A stretch of DNA of 64,000 nucleotides from NCBI RefSeq assembly GCF_002086155.1, contig NZ_MVHE01000013.1:1-64000 (forward strand), written 5' to 3'. Under the pieces are notes generated by a model. The model saw only the letters and a list, made by a program, of their open reading frames with translations, was not told where the DNA came from and searched no databases. Positions 45,682-55,426 of the stretch are shown here, in pieces (within the stretch, counting starts at the first letter, position 1; the number at the start of each line of letters is the position of its first letter). The stretch comes from Mycobacterium angelicum. Its GTDB lineage: Bacteria; Actinomycetota; Actinomycetes; Mycobacteriales; Mycobacteriaceae. Made by a program: the position numbers and the translations under genes.

Positions 45682-46545
45682 TCAATTCATGACGTCGAAC
45701 ACCGCCGCGGCCGAGGTGATGGCCTTGTCCGAGTTTCCTTCGTCGTGCAGGAGCATGCGCACACCGATGCGCCCGGGGCCACCCGCGTACGCCTGCCCCG
45801 TCACGCGGAAGGGGCCCACCTTGCCGCGCGACATGAACATCACATGCCAGCTGGTGACCTGGACCATGTTGGTCTGGGCGATGTCGGCGGCGAGTTCGGT
45901 CGCCGCGGTCTCGAGGACGACATGTTGAGGTCCGATGTGCAGTGCGGCGTCCGGCGAGGCGAATTCGGCGCTCAGCGCGGGCAGCACCCAATGGCCGTCG
46001 TCGCGCCGGGTCGCACCGAACGCCTGCCACAGCGGCGGCAGGTCCGCAGAGTCTTCGATAACCAGCTCCGTGCCCGAAACATCCATCCGGTCAAGGCCTT
46101 CCGGTGGCGTGCCGATGATCGCGCCCTGCCCCTCGTTGAACGCGATGACCCGGTCGGGGTTGTCGGCGTCGACGATCTTGCACCGCCCGTAGCCCATCGT
46201 CCGTCCCTGGTGCACAACACCGGAACCGACGATCTGGATCCTGCTGACGTCGTGGCCGGGATCGATGATCTGAACCGATGCGACGACCGGGTTGGGCACT
46301 GCCACGAGGTCGGTCTGGCATCCCTCTGGTGATGAGATGGCCAGCGGCGCAACCATTATGCCGCCGGCCGCGTTGCGCATGTCGCGGCGGATGGTGACGG
46401 TGTCATCGGTTTCACCGAGGTCCATCGACGAGTGCTTGCGGCCGATATAGCGGTAGCTCAGCAAACCGGTCCAGCGCCGGAACAGTTCGTCCCGGTAAGC
46501 GTCGGCGTCACCGGACAATTCCCGGATGTCTCGCAACTCGTTCAC
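45682..46545 (-). CDS. Hotdog-fold thioesterase-like protein
   Basis: 287 residues containing two hotdog-like repeats (GYGRCKIVDADNPDRVIAFNEGQGAI in the middle; VQVTSWHVMFMSRGKVGPFR...GVRMLLHDEGNSDKAITSAAAVFDV at the end), resembling PaaI/acyl-CoA thioesterase relatives. The second half ends in a classic hotdog strand pattern. Substrate unknown. Single gene; mutated or missing catalytic residues cannot be judged from sequence alone. Confidence 0.75.
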   Translation of the reverse strand: MNELRDIRELSGDADAYRDELFRRWTGLLSYRYIGRKHSSMDLGETDDTVTIRRDMRNAAGGIMVAPLAISSPEGCQTDLVAVPNPVVASVQIIDPGHDVSRIQIVGSGVVHQGRTMGYGRCKIVDADNPDRVIAFNEGQGAIIGTPPEGLDRMDVSGTELVIEDSADLPPLWQAFGATRRDDGHWVLPALSAEFASPDAALHIGPQHVVLETAATELAADIAQTNMVQVTSWHVMFMSRGKVGPFRVTGQAYAGGPGRIGVRMLLHDEGNSDKAITSAAAVFDVMN

Positions 46546-46708
46546 TTGTCGGCCGCCTTTCCCGGTCTGGACTACCTAGGACGTGTTCAGTGCTATCGCG
46601 GCGCGGATGGGCGCCGTCAGCGCCTTCTCATCGATCTTGCGTGTCTCGCCATGTCCTCACCAAGGATAGTTAGTTTACAAATACTGGCCGAAGTGTCACG
46701 CTCTGACG

Positions 46709-47216
46709 ATGGGACGCACCGATCGCGCACAGGCGGTGTTCGCCTTCTGCCGGTATTGCCTGGCCTCGTGCGGTATTGAGGTCAGCGTCGAAGCCAATCG
46801 GGTGCGCAAGATGTGGCCGACAAGCAGAATCCGCAGCGGGAGCATGGTCACTTCGCGGCCGCGTTGCTCACCCCCGACAAGCGGGTGCACGTCGCGCCGC
46901 CCCAACTCGTCGGCGCCCCCGAATCGCTCGCCGCGCCACCTCGTGGTGCTCCCCTGGTTACCCGTTCCAGCTGGGTAACCGTCGCAACCGGCATTCGATG
47001 GACCCCGGCGGCGAGGGCAATGTCATGCTGATCCATCCCGACGATGCGGCCAGGCACGGCTGGGGCTCGCGAATCCTCGCCCCGCACAAGGGATCTGCGC
47101 CACAGTCCGTTGGGGTGAACCGCAACCTGCTCGTCGACGCCGAACCGGTGGACCCGCTGTCGCAGACACCCACGACGAGTTCGACCTACGTCGCCGTCGC
47201 ACGAGCCGGACACTAG
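46709..47216 (+). pseudogene. Molybdopterin oxidoreductase remnant
   Basis: The start reads FCRYCLASCGIEVSVEANRV, the N-terminal iron-sulfur motif of molybdopterin oxidoreductases, then after a one-base shift near 46815 continues DKQNPQREHGHF. The end (about 46970-47216) reads MLIHPDDAARHGW and NLLVDAEPVDPLSQTPTTSS, which match the C-terminal cofactor-binding region. The ~500-600 residues between are deleted, leaving N- and C-terminal ends fused. Confidence 0.7.
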
Positions 47217-47219
47217 CGG

Positions 47220-47930
47220 TCAGATGCTGCGTATCGCCGAATGCAGCGCCCCACCCAGGGAGCGGTGCGCATCGGGAAGTCGCCGGCGGCGAATCATGTG
47301 CACCACCACGAGCACCGATACCGCAGCGGCATAGATGCACCACAGTGATGCGAATGCATGGATGTAGACGACGGCAACCACCACGAGACCAACCAGATTC
47401 AGTATTCCGAAGGCCACGATGGAGGGATAGCCCGACAGCAGGGCGGGTCCGATGACAGCGATGATGTACAGAACCGCCCACACGACGCCGTACTGCACCG
47501 AGTGCTGATATTCCAGCGCATGGGGATGCACGACGACTTTGACCGGCCGACAGAGAACGACGTAGCCCAGATAGGCCGATACAACCCCGCCGAGAACCAC
47601 AAACGGTGCCACCCGCAGTCGCAGGCCATGGGGTTCAAGCAGCAATACCGACAGTGGCACCAGGGTGGGCAACAGCGACATAGCGATGAAGAGATACGCC
47701 CGCACCGCCAGGTGAATGGCGAAGGCGTCGCTGGTCGCCGACGGCCATACCGCGGCCTCGATGAATTGGTGGACCGCGAACACCGCGGGCAGCAGCGCGA
47801 AAGGTAGCTCGCGCGAGTGTCTCACCTCTCGCAGTGCCGCCACGGCGAACGGCACCAGTGCGGCACCGACCACCAGATCAGCAGTCCTGGAAAAGCACAC
47901 CCCGAGTGTGTTCCCGCGCCCCAGCACCAC
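47220..47930 (-). CDS. DUF6629 family membrane protein
   Basis: 236 residues, about seven hydrophobic segments. CFSRTADLVVGAALVPFAVAALREVRHSRELPFALLPAVFAVHQFIEAAVW is typical of DUF6629. It ends 4 bp after the molybdopterin oxidoreductase remnant's stop on the opposite strand. Function unknown. The start given is the longest; CFSRTADLV suggests initiation near it. Confidence 0.75.
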   Translation of the reverse strand: MVLGRGNTLGVCFSRTADLVVGAALVPFAVAALREVRHSRELPFALLPAVFAVHQFIEAAVWPSATSDAFAIHLAVRAYLFIAMSLLPTLVPLSVLLLEPHGLRLRVAPFVVLGGVVSAYLGYVVLCRPVKVVVHPHALEYQHSVQYGVVWAVLYIIAVIGPALLSGYPSIVAFGILNLVGLVVVAVVYIHAFASLWCIYAAAVSVLVVVHMIRRRRLPDAHRSLGGALHSAIRSI

Positions 47931-47968
47931 AAACCACTACCACCGCGAGAAGTGGTCGCACGTTGAGA

Positions 47969-49642
47969 TCACTCGTCACAGCACGACGTGACCGCCAGCC
48001 GGCAGGCACACGACGCGCGTATCGGCACGTCGGCGCGCGCGGCGGCCAAGGCCAGTTGCTGGCCGATGATTGCGGCTTCGCCGGCACGGCCGAGCCGCTG
48101 CAGACATTCGTGATAGCCGTGCAGGCTCCACACATTTCCCGGGTGCTGACAAGACCGGGCGAGTGTGGGGTCCAGGCCCAAGTCGGCGGCATACACCGCG
48201 GCCGCCTCCTCGACGCGGCCCTGTTCGAGCAACAGCGCTCCGTAGGCGTGACGGGTGGGCTGCATCCAGCCCCAGGGCTCGTCGTAAGGCAGTGCGTCGT
48301 CGAGCTCGACGGCGCGCCTCAAATGCGCGAAAGCTTGGTCGAAATGGCTTTCCCGATAAGCGATTTCGCCGTCGATCATGGCGGCGGCCACCGCGAGGAT
48401 ATCGCGACTGGTGTTGTTGAACAGGTACCGCGAGTGCGGGATGCGCTCGTAGGATTCGGCAAATGCGGCGCGTTCGGCATGTGCCCGCTCGAGTTGGCCG
48501 GTGGCCGCCAACGCCACCGCTCGCCCGTAGTGCATGGTCGCCGCGGTGCTGCAGTACAACTCCGGGTCGCGCGGCAGGGGCTGCGCGATCAGCTCGTCCC
48601 ACCGCCCGAAGCGCACCAGCACGTGGGTGCGCAGCGGCACGAAGGCCTCGAGCCAGTCGGCCATCGGTGGAGACCCGATGGACAGCAGCTCGGGAGTCAG
48701 TTGAGCGGCGAGCTCGTCTGCGGCCCGCAAGGCGATCTGCGATTGTCCTTCGAACATCGCCGAGTACACGATGAAGTGTAGATCGTGCGCACGGTACAGC
48801 GAGTAGAAGTTCAACGGCCCCTCGCGACGGAGGAAGTGCCGATCCGCTTGCACCGCAGCCTGGTTGGCGACCACCGAGCTGCGGTAATCGCCACACAGCA
48901 CGTCGATGTGGCTGGGCATGTGCTGCAGATGGCCGGCGTCGGGCACCAGGCCGCGCAGCAGGTCCGCCGCCGGTAGTGCGACCTCCGGAGTCGCCGACAT
49001 CTCCATGGTGTGCAGGTACAGATGCAGGATCCCCGGATGTTCGCGGCCCGCCGGCCCGGCGAGCGCTGCATCGAGGATCCGCTTGGCCTCCAGCACCCGG
49101 GAGCCTGCGGCGGGCCGGCCGGTGGTGTTGTCCCACAGCGCCCATGCCGTCACATTGACCAGCGCGTCGGCGGCCAGCGCTTGCACGTCGACATCGTGCG
49201 GATGGGCCGCGGCCAGCGCCGTCATCGCGTCGGCATAGCCGGCGAGGCCTGCCTGCAGGGCACTGCTGTCGTCGGGATCGTCGGTGGGAAAGCGTGCCTG
49301 CAGCGCGACGATGAGACCGCGTTCGACCGCGCTGGCCCGGCCGCGGGCGGCCAGCTGCAGTTCGCTGCGGGCGCGGGCCAGCGAGGAGCCCAAGTCCACC
49401 GGGTCGAACGCCTCCCACGCCTTGTTGTAGTTGGGCCCGATCGCGTAGGCGATCCCCCACCGCGCGATCGCCAGATCCGAGTCGAGCTCCAGGGCTCGCT
49501 CGAAGCAGCGGATGGCCTCCTCATGGTTGAACGCGTAGGCCCAGACCAGCCCGCGGTCGAACCAGACTTGTGCTGGCGCAGAGGGGGTTTCGACCGGGCG
49601 GTGATAGGAGCCGAGGTCGAAATACTGGTCGTCGGCGGTCAT
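47969..49642 (-). CDS. TPR-repeat protein
   Basis: 557 residues of helical tetratricopeptide repeats: WFDRGLVWAYAFNHEEAIRCFERALELDSDLAIARWGIAYAIGPNYN at the start and DQAFAHLRRAVELDDALPYDEP...HAYGALLLEQGRVEEAAAVYAADLGLDP near the end. HLQHMPSHIDVLCGDY in the middle is characteristic of a family of stand-alone TPR proteins in actinobacteria. Function unknown. It overlaps the esterase start side (49639-49642), so the two are cotranscribed. Confidence 0.85.
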   Translation of the reverse strand: MTADDQYFDLGSYHRPVETPSAPAQVWFDRGLVWAYAFNHEEAIRCFERALELDSDLAIARWGIAYAIGPNYNKAWEAFDPVDLGSSLARARSELQLAARGRASAVERGLIVALQARFPTDDPDDSSALQAGLAGYADAMTALAAAHPHDVDVQALAADALVNVTAWALWDNTTGRPAAGSRVLEAKRILDAALAGPAGREHPGILHLYLHTMEMSATPEVALPAADLLRGLVPDAGHLQHMPSHIDVLCGDYRSSVVANQAAVQADRHFLRREGPLNFYSLYRAHDLHFIVYSAMFEGQSQIALRAADELAAQLTPELLSIGSPPMADWLEAFVPLRTHVLVRFGRWDELIAQPLPRDPELYCSTAATMHYGRAVALAATGQLERAHAERAAFAESYERIPHSRYLFNNTSRDILAVAAAMIDGEIAYRESHFDQAFAHLRRAVELDDALPYDEPWGWMQPTRHAYGALLLEQGRVEEAAAVYAADLGLDPTLARSCQHPGNVWSLHGYHECLQRLGRAGEAAIIGQQLALAAARADVPIRASCACRLAVTSCCDE

Positions 49643-50532
49643 GTCCGCAGCCGCAGACGCTCGACGATAACGGCTCGTGCCGCGCGGCCTTCCGGGATGG
49701 GCATCAGCGGGTAAACGTGCAACAAGCCCGCCCGTTCGTGGTAGTCGACCGCCACACCCGCGGCGGTGGCTTTCTGCACCAGCGACCGAGCATCGGGGTT
49801 AAGGATGTCGCGGGTGCCGCTGAAGACGGTCAACGGTCCCAGACCGGCCAGATCGCCGGCGAGTGGACTGCATCGCACATCATCGACGGGCAAGTCGCCG
49901 CGCCACCGCTCGGCCATCACCAGCAAAGCCGCACGGCCCAACCAGGGATCGTTCGGCTCGATCGACTCGATCAGCGGGTCGCTCAGCGACAGGTCGAGCA
50001 CCGGTGAGATCAGCACCGTTTGAGGTAGCACGATCCCGTGGTCACCGCGCAGCAGCAATGCCACCGACAGGGCGAGTTGGCCACCGGCCGAGTCACCCGC
50101 CAGGCACACGCTGACGCCGGATGCCACGGCTTGAGCAACCAACTCGACAATTACCGGCACCACATCAGCGGCAGTGGCGAACGGAATCAGCGGATAGATC
50201 GGCACGACCACCCGCGCCTGTGCCCCGGCCGCTATCTGGGCAGCCAATTGCCAATGCTGCGAGGTGATTTCATTGACCCACGCGCCGCCGTGCAAGTAGA
50301 AGACAGTGCGCTCGGGTGTTGCGGTTGTGGGCGCAATCGTGTAGATCGGCCAACCGGATTGCCGCTGGACAACCACCCGCACATCGGCGGGTAGGCGAGG
50401 CGGCCCGTACGGCAGCGGCCGCAACGCACGCTGCTCGATGTGGTCTCGGGCGCTTTGAGCATCGACATAGGGACGCGTCCTGCCGGTGAATCGAAGCACG
50501 GCCGGCAGCATCCGGCTCGCCCAACTGGTCAA
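49639..50532 (-). CDS. HSL-family alpha/beta hydrolase (esterase)
   Basis: 297 residues. Oxyanion-hole motif HGGAW (81-85), nucleophile GDSAG (Ser148), and later DILNPDAR and LLHVYPLMP supply the acid and His (likely Asp and His of the triad). Hormone-sensitive-lipase-type esterase, similar to mycobacterial Lip proteins acting on short-chain esters. It precedes the TPR gene with 4-nt overlap. Substrate unknown. Confidence 0.88.
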   Translation of the reverse strand: MTSWASRMLPAVLRFTGRTRPYVDAQSARDHIEQRALRPLPYGPPRLPADVRVVVQRQSGWPIYTIAPTTATPERTVFYLHGGAWVNEITSQHWQLAAQIAAGAQARVVVPIYPLIPFATAADVVPVIVELVAQAVASGVSVCLAGDSAGGQLALSVALLLRGDHGIVLPQTVLISPVLDLSLSDPLIESIEPNDPWLGRAALLVMAERWRGDLPVDDVRCSPLAGDLAGLGPLTVFSGTRDILNPDARSLVQKATAAGVAVDYHERAGLLHVYPLMPIPEGRAARAVIVERLRLRT

Positions 50533-50662
50533 CGGTGCATCCCTTCAGATCAGCGACGGGTCGCCCGGATCGGATGGGTCGAACCGCACCCGCAGCAAAG
50601 ACCGACTCGCCCAGTAGGCCCGTCGGTGAAGCCGAGATCGTCGGCAACCACGTCGATGCGCA

Positions 50663-51493
50663 TCATGACCCTCTCTGGCCTACCGCTCCCGGCAGCGGCT
50701 TCCACTCCCCCGACACCGACGACGTCCAGCGCGGCGCGCGGCGTTGCAGAAAGGCGTCGACACCCTCGCGAGCATCGGCGCTACCCATCACCCGATGATG
50801 CAGCTGCGTTTCCAGGTCAGCGACCCGGCGCGGCGGATAGCCGTTGATCATGGTGTCCCACAGCAGGCGCTTGCTCAGCGCGGCCGACATCGGCGCGACG
50901 TTCACGGCGATGTCGTGTGCCACTGCCATCGCGTGGTCGAATACCTCGGCGGCGGGCAGCGAGCGGGTGGCGATTTTGATGGCGGCCGCCTCGGCGCCGT
51001 CGAAGCTGCGTCCGGTCAGCAGGAGATCGGCCGCGACGGCGCCGCCCACCAGATGCGGCAGCGTCCAATGTGACATGCAGTCGGGTATGACGCCCCGGCG
51101 AACTTGTGCGACAGCGTATTTCGCGTCGGTGGCCATGATGCGGATGTCGGCTTGCAATGCGATGGTCAAGCCGATGCCGATGGCGTGCCCGTTGACCGCC
51201 GCGATGACCGGGGTGCGCAGCTCGAACGCCGCCGGATCGGTCGGTGCGGCGGTGAAGTCGCCGGAAGCAGCGTCGAAAGGTATTGTCTGCGTGGCGAAAT
51301 CGGCTCCGGCGCAAAAGGCGTCCCCGGCGCCGGTGAGGACGATCGCGCGCACCGCGTCGTCGTCGTCGCACCGCCGGTATGCCCGATTGAGCAGCGCGCC
51401 CATCTCCGCGGTGTAGGCATTGCGCCGCTCGGGGCGGTTGAGGGTAAGCACCGCGACGCCGTCGGCGATCTCGACGGTGAGATCAGCGCTCAT
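50663..51493 (-). CDS. Enoyl-CoA hydratase/isomerase family protein
   Basis: 276 residues, crotonase fold: LNRPERRNAYTAEM, ITGAG-type VLTGAGDAFCAGADF (oxyanion hole), NGHAIGIGLTIALQADIRIM and the C-terminal EGVDAFLQRR. Asp and Glu catalytic positions: the usual Glu after the IG.G block is not evident (RRGVIPDCMSHWTLP), so it may be an isomerase or inactive. A TATCTT -10-like element stands 7 nt upstream of ATG 51493, so the mRNA may be near-leaderless. Divergent from the FAD protein. Confidence 0.88.
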   Translation of the reverse strand: MSADLTVEIADGVAVLTLNRPERRNAYTAEMGALLNRAYRRCDDDDAVRAIVLTGAGDAFCAGADFATQTIPFDAASGDFTAAPTDPAAFELRTPVIAAVNGHAIGIGLTIALQADIRIMATDAKYAVAQVRRGVIPDCMSHWTLPHLVGGAVAADLLLTGRSFDGAEAAAIKIATRSLPAAEVFDHAMAVAHDIAVNVAPMSAALSKRLLWDTMINGYPPRRVADLETQLHHRVMGSADAREGVDAFLQRRAPRWTSSVSGEWKPLPGAVGQRGS

Positions 51494-51601
51494 CTCGGCA
51501 AAGATACCCACCCTGCGGTTCGGGCGATTCGACGCCCTAGGCGCTATCGTGTCGCAACGGTCCTTTAGCGCCGGCACAGCGCAGGGACCGGAAGGAGGGA
51601 C

Positions 51602-53002
51602 ATGAGAACCATCGAGGCCGATTACCTGGTAGTCGGTGCCGGAGCCATGGGTATGGCGTTCACCGACACGCTGATCAGCGAATCCGACGCCCGGGTGGTC
51701 ATCGTCGACCGCGCATGTCAACCGGGTGGACATTGGACCACTGCCTACCCGTTTGTACGGCTGCACCAGCCGTCGGCGTACTACGGGGTGAACTCAAGAG
51801 CGTTGGGCAACAACACCATTGACAGCGTGGGCTGGAATCAGGGACTCAACGAGCTGGCGCCGGTCGGCGAGGTGTGCTCCTATTTCGATGCCGTGATGCA
51901 GCAACAGTTTCTGCCGACCGGACGGGTCGAGTACTTTCCGATGAGCGAGTATCTCGGAGACGGCCGCTTCCGGACGCTGGCGGGCACCGAATACGGCGTC
52001 ACCGTAAAGCAGCGGATCGTGGATGCTACCTATTTGCGTGCCATCGTGCCTTCGATGCGGCCCGCGCCGTACTCCGTGGCGCCTGGCGTCGACTGCATCG
52101 CCCCCAACGAATTGCCGAAGTTCGCCGCGCGGGACCGCTACGTCGTCATCGGGGCCGGCAAAACCGGGATGGACGTCTGTCTGTGGTTGCTGCGCCACGA
52201 GATCGATCCCGACAAACTGACCTGGATCATGCCGCGTGATTCGTGGCTGATCGACCGGGCCACGCTGCAACCCGGGCCGATGTTCATCAAGCAATTCCGG
52301 GACAGCTACGGCGCCACCCTGGAGGCGATCGACGCCGCGACATCGGCCGACGACCTGCTTGACCGGTTGGAGACGGCCGGCACCCTGATCCGGCTCGACC
52401 CCTCGATTCGCCCGCGCATGTACCGGTGTGCCACGGTGTCGCAACCCGAGTTGCACCAGTTGCGCCGTATCCGCGACATCGTCCGGATGGGCCACGTACA
52501 ACGCGTCGAGCCGGCCACCATCGTCCTGGACGACGGGTCGGTTCCGGCCTCACCGTCGGCCCTCTACATCGACTGCACCGCCGACGGCGCCCCGCAACGT
52601 CCGGCCACACCGGTATTCGACGCAGACTCCATCACCCTGCAGGCGGTGCGCGGATGCCAGCAGGTGTTCAGCGCCGCCTTCACCGCGCATGTGGAATTTT
52701 CCTACGACGATGACGCGGTGAAAAACGAGCTCTGCACACCGATTCCCCATCCGGATCGCGACCTGGACTGGTTGCGCCTGACGCAGTCCGACCTTCGCAA
52801 TTTCCATCGCTGGCTGGACGACCCCGAACTGACCGATTGGCTCAGCTCGGCCCGGCTCAATCTGCTCGCTGAGTTGCTGCCGCCGTTGTCGCACAAGCCG
52901 CGAGTACGTGAGCGGGTGGTCTCGATGTTTCAGTCGAAGCTGCATACCGCCAGCGAACGGCTGGAGGGCCTACTCAGCGCGGCGATGGCCGGACAGCGAT
53001 GA
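51602..53002 (+). CDS. FAD/NAD(P)-binding oxidoreductase
   Basis: 466 residues. FAD motif YLVVGAGAMGMAF at the N-terminus, a PGGHWTTAYPFVRLHQPS block typical of flavin monooxygenases, and a second Rossmann motif VVIGAGKTGMDVCLWLLRH for NAD(P)H. Resembles mycobacterial flavin-dependent monooxygenases of unknown substrate. ATG at 51602 follows GGAAGGAGGG. Its stop overlaps the thioesterase start by 4 nt, so they form an operon. Confidence 0.88.
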   Translation: MRTIEADYLVVGAGAMGMAFTDTLISESDARVVIVDRACQPGGHWTTAYPFVRLHQPSAYYGVNSRALGNNTIDSVGWNQGLNELAPVGEVCSYFDAVMQQQFLPTGRVEYFPMSEYLGDGRFRTLAGTEYGVTVKQRIVDATYLRAIVPSMRPAPYSVAPGVDCIAPNELPKFAARDRYVVIGAGKTGMDVCLWLLRHEIDPDKLTWIMPRDSWLIDRATLQPGPMFIKQFRDSYGATLEAIDAATSADDLLDRLETAGTLIRLDPSIRPRMYRCATVSQPELHQLRRIRDIVRMGHVQRVEPATIVLDDGSVPASPSALYIDCTADGAPQRPATPVFDADSITLQAVRGCQQVFSAAFTAHVEFSYDDDAVKNELCTPIPHPDRDLDWLRLTQSDLRNFHRWLDDPELTDWLSSARLNLLAELLPPLSHKPRVRERVVSMFQSKLHTASERLEGLLSAAMAGQR

Positions 53003-53754
53003 GCGTGGCTGCAGAGGTTGCGGCGCCGCTGGTCGGCGTTCCGGACTCCGGCTACGTCTACCAGACGGGTTGGCGGCTGGGCACGTTCGACATCGATGAG
53101 CACATGCGGCTGCGGCTCGACGGGGTGGCGCGCTATATCCAGGAGGCCGGGGCCGAGCATCTCGCCGACGCCGGGCTCGCCGAGGTGCACCCGCATTGGA
53201 TCGTGCTGCGCACGGTAATCGACGTGATCGAGCCGATCGAGCTGCCCAGCGACATCACCTTCCGCCGTTGGTGCGCAGCGCTTTCCACCAGGTGGTGCTC
53301 TATGCGGGTGCAGCTGGAAGGTTCGGCCGGCGGGCGAATCGAGACCGAGGGTTTCTGGCTGTGCGTCAATAAGGACACGCTGACGCCGTCCCGTCTCACC
53401 GACGGCTGCATCGCACGATTCGGCACCACCACCGACAACCACCGGCTCAAATGGCGCCCGTGGCTCACCGAGCCGATGGAATCCTGCACTGAGACGCCGT
53501 TTCCCTTGCGCCGCACCGATATCGACCCCTTCGAACACGTCAACAACACCATCTATTGGCACGGCATCCAAGAGATTCTGAGCCAGGTCCCCGACCTGGG
53601 GAAGGGCCCCTATCGCGCGGTGCTCGAATACCGCAGCCCCATCAAGCTGGGCGAACACGTGACGATTCGTTCGAGCGCTAACGCCGACGGGGTGCGCATT
53701 CACTTCACCGTCGGCGAGGACGTGCGCGCGGCCGCCTTGCTGCGCGAGATCTAA
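52999..53754 (+). CDS. Acyl-ACP thioesterase family protein
   Basis: 251 residues with two hotdog domains; HMRLRLDGVARYIQEAG and HPHWIVLRTVIDVIEPIELPSDITFRRWC in the first, RRTDIDPFEHVNNTIYWHGIQEIL (with the catalytic DxxxHVNN motif) in the second. FatA/FatB-like thioesterases release fatty acids from ACP. ATGA overlap with the FAD oxidoreductase suggests coordinated modification of an acyl chain (inference). Confidence 0.88.
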   Translation: MSVAAEVAAPLVGVPDSGYVYQTGWRLGTFDIDEHMRLRLDGVARYIQEAGAEHLADAGLAEVHPHWIVLRTVIDVIEPIELPSDITFRRWCAALSTRWCSMRVQLEGSAGGRIETEGFWLCVNKDTLTPSRLTDGCIARFGTTTDNHRLKWRPWLTEPMESCTETPFPLRRTDIDPFEHVNNTIYWHGIQEILSQVPDLGKGPYRAVLEYRSPIKLGEHVTIRSSANADGVRIHFTVGEDVRAAALLREI

Positions 53755-53931
53755 TCCGAATGCAATTCTAGAACCTTGCGGAAATTCTGAAATACGAGCC
53801 CGGCGACGAAAATGCCGTGATACTTTCGTAATCGGTCATAACTGTCGCGGCAAAGCTATCACGAATTTGATCGTGATAAGCCTGTTATAACGCCGTGATA
53901 AGGATGTGATGGGTCGACGAAGGGTTAGGCG
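53755..53931. promoter_or_regulatory. Promoter region with GTGATA repeats
   Basis: Contains the inverted repeat TATCACG-AATTTGAT-CGTGATA at 53857-53878 and further GTGATAA copies at about 53895. Candidate operator region of the PE_PGRS-GH12 gene. Confidence 0.4.
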
Positions 53932-55362
53932 TTGTCATACCTGATTTCGGCACCACCGGTATTGGCGGCCGCGGCGACGGATATCGCCGAGCTCGGTTCG
54001 GCGCTCGGCGCCGCGAACACCGCGGCGGCCGCGCAGACGACCGGGATTCTGCAGGCCGCCGCCGATGAGGTGTCAGCAGCCATCAGCAGTCTCTTCAATG
54101 CACACGCCCGGGAATACCAGGCGCTGGGCGCCCAGGCGTCGGCGTTCCACGCCGAGTTCGTCCGCGCGCTGACCACCAGTGCGGGTTGGTATGCGACCGC
54201 CGAGGCGGCCAACGCCTCGCCGCTACAGAGCATCGCGCAACAGGCGCTCAACCTGGTGAACGCACCCACCATGGCGATGATGGGACGTCCGTTGATCGGC
54301 GACGGGGCCAACGCGACCACGGCCGGCGGCCGTGGCGCAGACGGTGGGCTGCTCTATGGAAACGGCGGTAATGGCGCCCCGGGCGCAACCGGCCTGCCCG
54401 GCGGAGCGGGCGGTAACGCCGGATTGATCGGAAACGGCGGAGCCGGCGGAGCCGGTGGTTTCGGCGCGGCGGGCGGGCCCGGGGGCAGCGGCGGTCTGTT
54501 GGTGGGCAATGGTGGCTCCGGTGGTCCCGGGGGGTCGGCTGTGGCCGGCGTCAACGGGGGCAACCCCGGTCCGGGTGGCGCCGGCGGGAGGCCCGGGCTG
54601 TTCGGCCACGTAGGGAGCGACGGGCCGGCCGGCGCGAGCAGCAGCTCACCTACCGACCCGGGAAACCCCGGCCCCGGTAATCCCCCGCCCGGCGGGACGT
54701 TGATCTCCGCCCAGTTCGGGACGACGACCACCACCGGTGGTTACGTAGTGCAGAACAACGCATGGAACAACCCGGCCGGGCAGACCATCGACGTCAGCCC
54801 CACCGGGGGCTTCACCATCACCGCCATCAACGGCTCGGCACCCACCAATGGCGCCCCCCTTAGCTACCCCTCGATCTTCACGGGCTGGCACTACGGCACC
54901 GGGTCGGTGGGCACCACGCTGCCCAAGCAATTGGGCAGCATCCAAACCGCAACCAGCAGCATCGATTTCACCTATCCCGCCACCGGTACCTGGGATGCCG
55001 CTTACGACATCTGGCTGGATCCCACGCCCAAGACAACCGGGGTCAACCAGCAGGAGATCATGATCTGGTTCAACCACCAGGGCACCATTCAGCCGGTCGG
55101 CTCGCCAACCGGCAACGTCACCATCAACGGCAAATCCTTTGTGGTGTGGGACGGCACCAACGGTCAGAACAATGTGATGTCCTACGTCGCGACCTCGCCG
55201 ATCGAAGCGTGGAGTTTCGATGTGATGGACTTCGTCGACAACACCAGAACCATGGAGCCGATCACCGACTCGTGGTACCTCACCAGCATCCAGGCCGGCT
55301 TCGAACCGTGGAACGGCGGCGTCGGCCTCGCGGTCGATTCGTTCTCCGCCAACGTCAACTAG
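53932..55362 (+). CDS. PE_PGRS protein with GH12 endoglucanase domain
   Basis: 476 residues. PE domain 1-~95 ([22 protein letters not shown]), a short PGRS stretch (~130-235) and a Pro-rich linker ([17 protein letters not shown]), then a glycoside hydrolase family 12 domain (~258-476). GH12 hallmarks: EIMIWF with the nucleophile Glu375 and QAGFEPW with the acid/base Glu458. GH12 enzymes cleave beta-1,4-glucans such as cellulose or xyloglucan. An ESX-5-exported cellulase is predicted. Start TTG at 53932; no better start is in frame. Confidence 0.85.
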   Translation: MSYLISAPPVLAAAATDIAELGSALGAANTAAAAQTTGILQAAADEVSAAISSLFNAHAREYQALGAQASAFHAEFVRALTTSAGWYATAEAANASPLQSIAQQALNLVNAPTMAMMGRPLIGDGANATTAGGRGADGGLLYGNGGNGAPGATGLPGGAGGNAGLIGNGGAGGAGGFGAAGGPGGSGGLLVGNGGSGGPGGSAVAGVNGGNPGPGGAGGRPGLFGHVGSDGPAGASSSSPTDPGNPGPGNPPPGGTLISAQFGTTTTTGGYVVQNNAWNNPAGQTIDVSPTGGFTITAINGSAPTNGAPLSYPSIFTGWHYGTGSVGTTLPKQLGSIQTATSSIDFTYPATGTWDAAYDIWLDPTPKTTGVNQQEIMIWFNHQGTIQPVGSPTGNVTINGKSFVVWDGTNGQNNVMSYVATSPIEAWSFDVMDFVDNTRTMEPITDSWYLTSIQAGFEPWNGGVGLAVDSFSANVN

Positions 55363-55426
55363 CGGTCAATCCACGGCATCTTGTCGTACAGCGCTACCAG
55401 GACCGGCCCGAGTACCCTCTCGGTAA

